A stretch of DNA of 64,000 nt from Deltaproteobacteria bacterium (GTDB lineage Bacteria > Desulfobacterota > Desulfuromonadia > Geobacterales > Pseudopelobacteraceae): NCBI GenBank assembly GCA_021781535.1, contig JAJXWO010000002.1, forward strand, positions 124,001 through 188,000, read 5' to 3'. Shown here piece after piece: positions 56,025-62,249 of the stretch (position 1 is the first letter of the stretch; the number at the start of each line of letters is the position of its first letter). The notes beneath the pieces were generated by a model. It was not told the DNA's origin. It was given only the letters and a program-made list of their open reading frames with translations, and searched no databases. The position numbers were made by a program, and so were the translations under genes.

Positions 56025-57094
56025 TTTTACATCCCGCTGCTCTGGCGTTGATGCTGATTGCACTGCTGGTCTCTGGAATGGGAATCTATGCCGGATATTA
56101 TGGCATACGAATCCTTCGTTACTGGAATCCTGCCTGCGGCAGCGAACAGCAACTGGAGCTTGAACGCAGAACCTATCTCATATCAACAATCATGAGCTAT
56201 ATCCTCAGCTTTGAGCTTATATCGCTGTTCCTGTTTATCTATACTGCTGACGATCTTCATACACTGTTTACCGGCGCCATGTGCGCGGCTGGAACGCTGG
56301 CGGTAAATTCCTTCGGCTATCCGACGCTGCTGATCAAGATAATCAACTTTGTGTTGGCAGGCATCTGGCTAATCGTAAACTATACCGATAACAGGGGGTA
56401 TGACTATCCGCTGATACGGGTCAAATATATTTTGCTCACTCTGATAGTACCGCTCCTGCTCCTGGAGAGCTTTCTGCTATTTGCCTATTTTGCCGGACTG
56501 AAGCCGGACATCATTACCTCCTGCTGTGGCAGTTTGTTCAGTCACGAGTCCGGCGGCTTCAGCGGTGATCTAGCTTCTCTACCGTACCGGCCGACGCGTA
56601 TTGTTTTTTTTATCTGCATGGCAATCACGGTATGCAGCGGGTTGGTTTTCTACGTAGCCCTGACAAACAGGATACGAGCGTTAACGGGATTGTTTGCTGC
56701 ACAAGAAGTGCAGAAAATGTTTTCTGCTATTCTGAAGTGTGGTGGCGGCTATCTGTTCTCAATTGCTGCGGCTGTCACGTTTCTGGTCGCCTGTGCCTCT
56801 GTGGTGTCATTTATCTGTCTTTATTTCTACGAACTGCCCACCCATCATTGCCCGTTCTGTATATTGCAGAAGGAATACCATTATGTGGGCTATCTCCTGT
56901 ATGCGACCCTTTTTGGCGGTGCTGTGGCCGGGATCGGAGCCGGGGTGTTACTGCCGTTCAGAAAAACCGGAAGTCTGGTCCGTATTATTCCGGACATTCA
57001 GCGCCGCCTTGTCCTGATTACACTTGTCTGTTATCTGCTGTTTACGCTGATTACGGTCTGGAAGATGATCTTCTCGGCTCTCAGGCTTGCTTGA
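56021..57094 (+). CDS. Polytopic membrane protein with DsbB-like CxxC motif
   Basis: A 357-aa protein with about eight hydrophobic segments. Near residue 280 it has HHCPFCILQKEYHYVGY, similar in style to the CxxC-plus-Q active loop of DsbB/VKOR quinone-linked thiol oxidoreductases. A second pair, TSCCGSLF, occurs near residue 165, and a further pair could complete a redox relay. It is not a normal DsbB, which is about half this size. GTG 56021 overlaps the ATPase stop, with GGAG 6 bases upstream. In this operon it may keep NosL or SCO cysteines in the right redox state; this is inference. Confidence 0.65.
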   Translation: MILHPAALALMLIALLVSGMGIYAGYYGIRILRYWNPACGSEQQLELERRTYLISTIMSYILSFELISLFLFIYTADDLHTLFTGAMCAAGTLAVNSFGYPTLLIKIINFVLAGIWLIVNYTDNRGYDYPLIRVKYILLTLIVPLLLLESFLLFAYFAGLKPDIITSCCGSLFSHESGGFSGDLASLPYRPTRIVFFICMAITVCSGLVFYVALTNRIRALTGLFAAQEVQKMFSAILKCGGGYLFSIAAAVTFLVACASVVSFICLYFYELPTHHCPFCILQKEYHYVGYLLYATLFGGAVAGIGAGVLLPFRKTGSLVRIIPDIQRRLVLITLVCYLLFTLITVWKMIFSALRLA

Positions 57095-57182
57095 ACCTTG
57101 TCTTCATCCTTAAAATAGAGACCGCGGCACAAAACATGTTTTAAGCTGAAGTAGATTGTTACAGAATTCCATTGAATAGAAT

Positions 57183-57217
57183 AAAAAAAGCCCGACCAGA
57201 ATATGGCAGGCTTTTTT
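57183..57217. terminator. Bidirectional terminator next to the tRNA fragment
   Basis: AAAAAAAGCC and GGCTTTTTT flank CGACCAGAATATGGCA. It works on the plus strand to end the NosL operon, and on the minus strand it would be the original terminator of the tRNA-Val gene whose 3' half remains at 57221-57265. Confidence 0.85.
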
Positions 57218-57220
57218 ATT

Positions 57221-57265
57221 TGGTGGGCGAAACAGGGATCGAACCTGTGACATCCAGCTTGTAAG
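57221..57265 (-). other. Truncated tRNA-Val(TAC)-like 3' half, attachment site
   Basis: On the minus strand these 45 bases read as a tRNA from the anticodon loop (CTTACAA) through the 3' anticodon strand GCTGG, the T arm ACAGG-TTCGATC-CCTGT, and the acceptor strand TTCGCCC to ACCA. The matching 5' strand CCAGC is missing upstream, so only the 3' half exists. With an integrase gene 194 bases away, this is best read as the att core duplicated by integration. The intact tRNA should lie at the far end of the element, beyond the window. Confidence 0.85.
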
Positions 57266-57333
57266 TACGGGTAACATGCTTTTTGTTGAGAGTTGGTGAA
57301 AAATAATCCCTCCAGTAAAACCCCCATAAATGC

Positions 57334-57361
57334 TTGACAATACCGCTTTTATTGCTATATC
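57334..57361 (+). promoter_or_regulatory. Candidate integrase promoter
   Basis: TTGACA (57334-57339) and TATATC (57356-57361) are 16 bases apart, about 98 bases before the integrase start, in the 193-base space after the att core. Confidence 0.55.
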
Positions 57362-57407
57362 TGTATTCATGGTCTTTCAGGTTAATCATTTATTTTCAGA
57401 AAAATAC

Positions 57408-57443
57408 GGATACGTGAGAGGATACGTGTGAAATTGCGTATCC
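57408..57443. repeat. Direct and inverted GGATACGTG repeats before the integrase
   Basis: GGATACGTG occurs at 57408-57416 and 57420-57428, 12 bases apart, and CGTATCC at 57437-57443 is an inverted partial copy. They lie between promoter and ribosome site of the integrase gene, where arm-type integrase sites, excisionase sites or a repressor operator would be expected. Confidence 0.55.
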
Positions 57444-57458
57444 TTTTGAGGGGGCATT

Positions 57459-58757
57459 ATGGCAAACGGATTTACTGACAAAGGTATCAAGGCGCTTAAG
57501 GCTGCCGAAAAGGAATACTGGCTCAGAGAAGGCCAGGGCTTCGCTATCCGAGTCTACCCCTCTGGGGAAAAGGCATGGTACTACATCTACACCTTTGAGG
57601 GCCGCAAGCGGTTTATGAAGCTCGGCACGTATCCTGACGTATCCCTTTTAAAAGCCAGAGAGAAACACGGGGACGCTAAAAAGAAGTTTGCCAACGGGGC
57701 CGATCCATTGGCCGAACAGGAGCAGGCGAAGGATGAACGAAGTAAGGCCCTGACCGTATCCAGGCTGATAACGGAGTACATCGAGAAACACGCCAAACCT
57801 AAAAAGCGGAGCTGGAGCGAGGACGAGCGGATACTGAATAAGGACGCGCTTGTCGTGTGGGGTAAACGAAAGGCGGTTGATATAACAAAACGTGATGTTG
57901 TGCTGTTGCTCGAATCCATTATTGAACGTGGTTCCCCTGGATCTGCAAACAATAACTTCAAAATCATCCGGAAAATGTTTAATTACGCAGTAGAAAAGGA
58001 CATTATCAAGCACCGGGATAATCCTTGTGTGGGTGTCAAGATGCCGGCACCTCTGAACCGCGGCGATCGTGCTTTAAATGCGGACGAAATAAAAACGCTA
58101 TGGGCGAACATGGCAGCATGCCCGATTTCCGACGATATCCAGCGGGCATTGAAGCTGATAATCCTCACAGCACAGCGACCAGGTGAAGTGATAGGAATGC
58201 ATACGAGCGAGATAGACGGTAAATGGTGGACGGTCCCGGCTGAGAGATCAAAGAACAAACTGGCTCACCGTGTTTATCTGACGCCAACGGCGCTTGACCT
58301 GATTGGCCCTCTTGAGGTTATGGATGAAGAAACAAAAGAGATGAAGCCGAAAGAGTTCATTTTCCCGTGCGTCAGTGTCAAGAAGGACAAACCCGCAAAG
58401 CGTCTTTCAATCTCTCAGGCTGTTTCTCGTAGTCTTGCGGTTCCGATCAAGGCCAATGGAGAACAGGTCTTCGACAAAGAAGGAAACCCGGTAACAGAAA
58501 ATAAACTCGGTGTTGCTGACTTCACTCCACATGACTTGAGACGGACGGCAGCGACATTCATGTCACAACTCGGATTTATGGACGAGATCATAGACTCAGT
58601 GCTGAATCATACCAAGCAAGGCATTATCAGAACCTATAACCTCAACCGGTACGACAAAGAGAAACAGCAGGCCCTCGAAGCCTGGGAACGGAAGCTGAAC
58701 AGCATCATTACCGGTCGCGAGTGCAAGGTGATACCGATAGGGAGCAAGGCTGCTTGA
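57459..58757 (+). CDS. int: Tyrosine integrase, P4-like with DUF4102 domain
   Basis: A site-specific recombinase of 432 aa. The N-terminal DUF4102 arm-binding domain has DKGIKALKAAEKEYWLREG and GKAWYYIYTFEGRKRFMKLG-like strands. A core-binding SAM-like domain covers about 95-190. The catalytic domain has the first Arg in TAQRPGEVIGM, HDLRRTAATF with the second Arg, a third His in NHTKQG, and the Tyr nucleophile in IRTYNLNRYD. GAGGGGG precedes ATG 57459. This group integrates into tRNA 3' ends, which fits the truncated tRNA next to it. Confidence 0.94.
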   Translation: MANGFTDKGIKALKAAEKEYWLREGQGFAIRVYPSGEKAWYYIYTFEGRKRFMKLGTYPDVSLLKAREKHGDAKKKFANGADPLAEQEQAKDERSKALTVSRLITEYIEKHAKPKKRSWSEDERILNKDALVVWGKRKAVDITKRDVVLLLESIIERGSPGSANNNFKIIRKMFNYAVEKDIIKHRDNPCVGVKMPAPLNRGDRALNADEIKTLWANMAACPISDDIQRALKLIILTAQRPGEVIGMHTSEIDGKWWTVPAERSKNKLAHRVYLTPTALDLIGPLEVMDEETKEMKPKEFIFPCVSVKKDKPAKRLSISQAVSRSLAVPIKANGEQVFDKEGNPVTENKLGVADFTPHDLRRTAATFMSQLGFMDEIIDSVLNHTKQGIIRTYNLNRYDKEKQQALEAWERKLNSIITGRECKVIPIGSKAA

Positions 58758-58795
58758 CTTTTAACACACTTGGTTTATACTATTCAAAGGTATAA
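58754..58795 (+). promoter_or_regulatory. Promoter and operator of the toxin-antitoxin pair
   Basis: TTGACT (58754-58759) and TATACT (58776-58781) are 16 bases apart; the -35 overlaps the integrase stop codon. An inverted repeat TTATAC (58775-58780) and GTATAA (58790-58795) covers the -10 box. Binding of the antitoxin there would give autoregulation, as is usual for such systems. Confidence 0.6.
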
Positions 58796-58803
58796 GGTAA
58801 TTT

Positions 58804-59079
58804 ATGGCATGGATTGTAAAGTTACATCGGAAAACTGAAAAACTTGCATTGAAGCTGCCACGCCCGGCACTCGCGGCACTGTATCTGCTTATGGAAAACA
58901 TTCAGCAAAGCGGTCCTGTGCGTGGTGACTGGCCGAATTATGGCAAGCTGGAAGGTATTCGGCATCATTGCCATTTGAAGAAGGGCCACCCAACATACGT
59001 TGCCGTGTGGACTGAGGACAAGCAAACTATAACCGTGGAGATTATTTATGCAGGCACACACGAAAAAGCACCTTACTGA
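58804..59079 (+). CDS. RelE/HigB-like toxin
   Basis: A 91-aa basic protein of the RelE/ParE superfamily, probably a ribosome-dependent mRNA interferase. It has the short fold of HigB-type toxins: IVKLHRKTEKLALKLP, a Lys/Gly segment KLEGIRHHCHLKKGHPTYVAVW, and a final strand TITVEIIYAGTHEKAPY. The following XRE-type antitoxin overlaps by 32 bases, giving the toxin-first order of higBA-type pairs. A ParE-like gyrase inhibitor is the less likely alternative. Confidence 0.82.
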   Translation: MAWIVKLHRKTEKLALKLPRPALAALYLLMENIQQSGPVRGDWPNYGKLEGIRHHCHLKKGHPTYVAVWTEDKQTITVEIIYAGTHEKAPY

Positions 59080-59404
59080 ATCCAGTCTTGTTCCGCTCCA
59101 GTTTATGGTGCACCCGGCTAACGTTGAGAGGATTACCCGCTTTGTCAAAACGATTGAGCCAAGTGGTGAAGGTATCACGGTTGACGAGTTTTTTGATAAG
59201 CATTTCTCTGGCCAGACAAAGGGATCGGTTGCGCTCAAAGGATATCGTTACCGCGAGAACCTTACCCAACATCAACTGTCTAAGTTAACCGGCATACCGC
59301 AGCGTCACCTTTCAGAGATGGAGAACAGAAAGCGTGGTATCGGCAAGGAGAATGCTCTTAAGCTGGCGGCGGCGCTAAATTGTGATTATAGAGGATTGCT
59401 GTGA
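59048..59404 (+). CDS. XRE-family antitoxin
   Basis: A 118-aa antitoxin. Its C-terminal XRE helix-turn-helix (LKGYRYRENLTQHQLSKLTG, RHLSEMENRKRGIGKENALKLA) would bind the operator at 58775-58795. The N-terminal part (ANVERITRFVKTIEPSGEGI) likely wraps the toxin. GGAG lies 8 bases before ATG 59048. It overlaps the toxin gene at the front and the next gene at the end. Confidence 0.83.
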   Translation: MQAHTKKHLTESSLVPLQFMVHPANVERITRFVKTIEPSGEGITVDEFFDKHFSGQTKGSVALKGYRYRENLTQHQLSKLTGIPQRHLSEMENRKRGIGKENALKLAAALNCDYRGLL

Positions 59405-59826
59405 CCGACGCAGAGCGGGTAGTGCTGATCCGAGATGTTGTAAATGGCAAGGTAAGCCCGGCTGCCATGGTTGAGGCAATCAAATCAATTGTAGGGGAGC
59501 GGTTGGCTGTTCCTGTTTCAGCCGCGAAATGTTTGGAGCGGACCAAAACTCCAGACTTTCAAGCAAAGTCGCAAAAGGACAGTAATCACTATGAGGAAAA
59601 TCAACCTCAAGATAGATTTGTGACACTCCCTGAGCTTTGCAAACGGGCAGGTTACCAACCAAGAACCGTTCACAACTATAGAGCGAGAGGACTTTCCCAC
59701 AAACTCAAACTTCCAAATCTGATCAAGCGCGGCGATGGGCGTCTCGGGTGTTTGGAGTCGGTTTTAAATAAGTATTTGTTAGAACAGTATGGAACAATTG
59801 AAACAGACAAATCAAGACAGCTGTAA
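59401..59826 (+). CDS. Phage protein with predicted DNA-binding helix
   Basis: A 141-aa protein starting at GTG 59401, which overlaps the antitoxin stop. The N-terminal part is helical and acidic; the second half has a MerR/excisionase-like helix-turn-helix, FVTLPELCKRAGYQPRTVHNYRARG. It may be a third member of the toxin-antitoxin operon or a separate phage regulator. Not recognised beyond the helix. A bidirectional terminator follows 6 bases after the stop. Confidence 0.65.
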   Translation: MTDAERVVLIRDVVNGKVSPAAMVEAIKSIVGERLAVPVSAAKCLERTKTPDFQAKSQKDSNHYEENQPQDRFVTLPELCKRAGYQPRTVHNYRARGLSHKLKLPNLIKRGDGRLGCLESVLNKYLLEQYGTIETDKSRQL

Positions 59827-59831
59827 GAACC

Positions 59832-59859
59832 AAAAGGCCACCCGAGAGAGTGGCCTTTT
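59832..59859. terminator. Bidirectional terminator between convergent phage genes
   Basis: AAAAGGCCAC and GTGGCCTTTT form a 10-bp perfect stem with an 8-base loop, with T-runs in both directions. It separates the toxin-antitoxin unit from the leftward repressor gene. Confidence 0.88.
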
Positions 59860-59860
59860 G

Positions 59861-60385
59861 CTATGAGTATTCGGGCTTTTTTAAAGCCGCTTCACAACGG
59901 GCCTCGTATTTATCTACAATAGGTTTAAGTCGGATTAAACATTCGTTGATTATCTCTTCATTTTCGATCTGCACGCCTGCCACCTTCTGAATAAGAACAT
60001 CTCTAATATCATCTTCAAGTCCACAAATAACTATCTCAAGCGTGGGTTTAAGATCATCCGGCACCATGTTGTAAACCTTAATCATATCATCAGCCATATT
60101 TACTAAGGAAGGTGCTTCATCAAAATCAAGGTCATCATTCGGTCTATTTTTATTTGTTATTATTTTTGCTCCCCGCAAATAAGCTACCGATGTTCCAAAG
60201 TAATAAGCAAGTGTCTCTAGGGTTGCTGTTGTAGGTTCACCCACGCCTTTTAAATAAGAATTAATTGTAGCAAGTCCTAATCCTGATTCTTTAGAAACGG
60301 CACTCTGGCTTTTTTCAGCCACAGCCTTTTTTAAAAGTTCCACAACCCTTTCCGGAGTTTTTCCGCTTCCTCTTCCTTTTGGCAA
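59861..60385 (-). CDS. Phage repressor (CI-like) without peptidase domain
   Basis: A 174-aa repressor. The N-terminal helix-turn-helix is SQSAVSKESGLGLATINSYL, followed by GEPTTATLETLAYYFG, a CI/XRE-like arrangement. The C-terminal half is acidic and helical (MADDMIKVYNMVPDDLKPT) and has no S24 peptidase-type Ser-Lys motifs, so it should not self-cleave under RecA. TTG 60385 is the start, with GGGGG at 60391-60395 upstream. Three operators lie just upstream, one next to its ribosome site, so autoregulation is likely. Confidence 0.85.
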   Translation of the reverse strand: MPKGRGSGKTPERVVELLKKAVAEKSQSAVSKESGLGLATINSYLKGVGEPTTATLETLAYYFGTSVAYLRGAKIITNKNRPNDDLDFDEAPSLVNMADDMIKVYNMVPDDLKPTLEIVICGLEDDIRDVLIQKVAGVQIENEEIINECLIRLKPIVDKYEARCEAALKKPEYS

Positions 60386-60395
60386 AATATCCCCC

Positions 60396-60461
60396 TTTCG
60401 ATAAAACGAAATATATTCTTGACATTACGATAAAACGAAATTACATTACGACAAAACGAAA
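60396..60461. promoter_or_regulatory. Three repressor operators and rightward promoter
   Basis: Three 16-base near-palindromes share NACG/TTCG-AYAAAA-CGAAA: 60396-60411 (TTTCGATAAAACGAAA, perfect TTTCG/CGAAA ends), 60425-60440 and 60446-60461, with starts 29 and 21 bases apart. A rightward promoter TTGACA (60419-60424) and TACATT (60442-60447) with 17-base spacing is covered by the second and third sites. The first site lies near the repressor's own ribosome site. This is an immunity-region switch as in temperate phages. Confidence 0.87.
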
Positions 60462-60519
60462 GGCAATGGAAAAGATGAAAGCATTAGCAATACATACATG
60501 ATTCAAAGAGGGGGGTAAC

Positions 60520-60747
60520 ATGACGACAGAAGCTATTACTAACAAACAAGACAAGGGTCAATTGAAGTTTTCAACAATGTTGTCGATCAAGGAAACGGCA
60601 AAGATGCTTGGAATAAGTTACAGCACTCTTCACCGTCTCGTAATGGCGGGGAAAATTCTGCAGGTCCAAGTATCACCAGGGAGACGTGTAATCCCCCTGG
60701 AAGTAGCAGAGGCATACGTTAACCAGTGCTATCAAGCTGCTGCATAG
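60520..60747 (+). CDS. Excisionase/Cro-position helix-turn-helix protein
   Basis: A 75-aa protein, first gene to the right of the operator region. It has the excisionase-family winged helix: MLSIKETAKMLGISYSTLHRLV followed by GRRVIPLEVAEAYV. It could be the directionality factor for the integrase or a Cro-like early regulator; position favours the latter, sequence the former. AGGGGGG lies before ATG 60520. Confidence 0.78.
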   Translation: MTTEAITNKQDKGQLKFSTMLSIKETAKMLGISYSTLHRLVMAGKILQVQVSPGRRVIPLEVAEAYVNQCYQAAA

Positions 60748-60771
60748 ACGGTAACAAAAGGAGTATTGGCC

Positions 60772-60873
60772 ATGCAAAAGTTAATCAACGAGATCAAGTA
60801 TCAGTGGTTGAAGTTCAAACTTCGTAGGTCAGCAACACGGTACGCCGTGAACATCGCAATGGGGAGAATTTGA
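60772..60873 (+). CDS. 33-aa basic peptide
   Basis: A very short frame starting at ATG 60772 with AAAAGGAG at 60756-60763 and stop at 60871-60873. The peptide is rich in Lys, Arg and aromatic residues (EIKYQWLKFKLRRSATRY). It lies 24 bases after the excisionase-like gene and its end runs into the ribosome site of the next gene, so it may mainly serve coupling. Product unknown. Confidence 0.5.
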   Translation: MQKLINEIKYQWLKFKLRRSATRYAVNIAMGRI

Positions 60874-60875
60874 AA

Positions 60876-61208
60876 ATGGTAAACAAGTTTGTGCAGATCA
60901 CCAAAACCGGAGAAAACTTCACGTACCAGCATACAGCCAAAGACGAGAAACAACACGTCTCAATGGATGCGATATTCAAGACATCTGATCGTGCTCTCAA
61001 GGGTCTGGATAGAGCACATGCCGCCATGACATTTCTTCGGGACTGTTTTGAAGCGAGAGCAGAGTCCGGGGAAAGCATGGATGAATACGGCCAGAAAGGT
61101 GCGGCGGCAGTTTGTTGTGCGATAAGCGATATGATCCGGGCAGAGACTGAAAATACTTTTAAGGAGACCATGGTTATTAAAGCATTGGTAGCTGGTGAAG
61201 TTCAATAA
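60876..61208 (+). CDS. Hypothetical phage protein
   Basis: A 110-aa soluble protein with mostly helical prediction by eye (DRALKGLDRAHAAMTFLRDCFEAR, then GAAAVCCAISDMIRAET). ATG 60876 has GGGGAG at 60861-60866; TTG 60870 is too close. It lies in the early region between the excisionase-like gene and the replication genes. Not recognised. Confidence 0.6.
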   Translation: MVNKFVQITKTGENFTYQHTAKDEKQHVSMDAIFKTSDRALKGLDRAHAAMTFLRDCFEARAESGESMDEYGQKGAAAVCCAISDMIRAETENTFKETMVIKALVAGEVQ

Positions 61209-61255
61209 GCGGCATAGCCGTAGTCCCCTCATAAAAAACATTTACCAAGAAACAA

Positions 61256-61306
61256 TGGCGCATGAGTGCCTCCAATCACCTGATACAGGAGATCACTCAT
61301 GCGCCA
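61256..61306 (+). promoter_or_regulatory. Hairpin hiding the start site of the 52-aa gene
   Basis: TGGCGCATGAGTG (61256-61268) and CACTCATGCGCCA (61294-61306) are exact reverse complements. CTCC (61270-61273) and GGAG (61288-61291) extend the stem past a small bulge, giving 17 pairs around a 14-base loop. The right arm contains both the ribosome site (AGGAG, 61287-61291) and the start ATG (61299-61301) of the 52-aa gene. Translation should be blocked unless the hairpin is opened. Confidence 0.8.
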
Positions 61307-61457
61307 GAATTTTATCAACCAGAAGATGCAGAACAGAATAACAGAAGAATTCCGCCGCGCAAACCTTCTAGCATCGTTACCAGGGGGCGGGAGTATGGCG
61401 TGTAAGGCAGTCATCAAGGCAGGCACTATCGCCGCTTATGCCGCAGTAAACGCATAA
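61299..61457 (+). CDS. 52-aa basic phage peptide
   Basis: A short gene with AGGAG 7 bases before ATG 61299 and stop at 61455-61457. The N-terminal half is charged and Gln/Asn-rich (NFINQKMQNRITEEFRRANL); the C-terminal half is mildly hydrophobic (VIKAGTIAAYAAVNA) and could be a weak membrane helix. Its start lies inside a 17-bp hairpin. A small toxin, lysis or regulatory peptide are options; none is supported by recognised sequence. Confidence 0.5.
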   Translation: MRQNFINQKMQNRITEEFRRANLLASLPGGGSMACKAVIKAGTIAAYAAVNA

Positions 61458-61464
61458 CCAGCTT

Positions 61465-61516
61465 GCACGGCTAGGCTTGCAACCGAAGAGCGGCACCCCT
61501 GGGCCGCCTGCCGTGC
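61465..61516 (+). other. Structured intergenic segment before the replication gene
   Basis: GCACGGC (61465-61471) pairs with GCCGTGC (61510-61516), with AGG/CCT continuing the stem past one bulged base. Inside, CGGC-ACCCCTGG-GCCG can form a second small hairpin. The segment lies between the 52-aa gene and the replication gene and has no T-run. It might be a small RNA, a translation control element or a replication origin hairpin. Confidence 0.35.
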
Positions 61517-61550
61517 AGATTCTTCCAGGGTACAGGTCAGGGGATCAAGT

Positions 61551-62249
61551 ATGGACGACAACAACGGCTGGATATGCCTTCATCGAAGTTTGATAGGACA
61601 TGATCTATGGACACAGAAACCTTTTTCCATGGGGCAAGCCTGGGCGGATCTCCTTTTGTTGGCGAACCATAAAGAGGGCTTTGTCCGAAAACGTGGAATA
61701 AAAATAACTATTGCCAGAGGTCAGGTTGGATGGTCAGAGCGTCAACTGGCTGAACGTTGGGGATGGTCCAGGGGGAAGGTAAGCCGCTTCTTGGAAGAAC
61801 TGGAAGATCTTGAACAGGTAGAGCAGAAAAACGGGCCACAGAATATTAACGTAACTAGCTTAATTACAATCATAAACTATGACAAGTATCAAAGCAGCGG
61901 GCCGCAGACGGGCCGCAAACGGGCCGCAAACAGTACCATGAACAACAATGAGAACAATGAAAACAAAGAATCTATAGGGAAATTTACACCACCTTCCATT
62001 GAAGAAATTAGAGCGTATTGCCAGGAACGAAACAATGAGGTTGATCCTCAGCGCTTCGTAGATTTTTACGAGTCAAAAGGCTGGATGATCGGAAAAAACA
62101 AAATGAAAGATTGGAAAGCAGCGGTGCGTAGCACATGGGAGAAGCCTGTTCCTAAAATCTCTATTCAGGATGCGAAACAACCAGAAACCTCAACCTTAAG
62201 CGCTGAACAGATCAGAGAAACAATGGAGCGACGATATGCAGGCAAATGA
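61551..62249 (+). CDS. Phage replication protein with winged helix
   Basis: A 232-aa protein of the O-like/DnaD-like replication initiator type. The N-terminal winged helix has RGQVGWSERQLAERWGWSRG and VSRFLEELEDLEQVE, followed by an Asn-rich linker and a C-terminal helicase-loader-like part (SIEEIRAYCQERNNEVDPQRF, GWMIGKNKMKDWKAAVRSTW). AGGGG lies 7 bases before ATG 61551. It overlaps the helicase gene by 14 bases, a common O/P-like arrangement. It probably binds the origin and recruits the helicase. Confidence 0.8.
   Translation: MDDNNGWICLHRSLIGHDLWTQKPFSMGQAWADLLLLANHKEGFVRKRGIKITIARGQVGWSERQLAERWGWSRGKVSRFLEELEDLEQVEQKNGPQNINVTSLITIINYDKYQSSGPQTGRKRAANSTMNNNENNENKESIGKFTPPSIEEIRAYCQERNNEVDPQRFVDFYESKGWMIGKNKMKDWKAAVRSTWEKPVPKISIQDAKQPETSTLSAEQIRETMERRYAGK

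Noticed and set aside
57408-57443. CRISPR-like repeats before the integrase
   Set aside because: Only two direct 9-base copies with a 3-base spacer; no array, and no cas genes in the window. No CRISPR array was seen elsewhere either.
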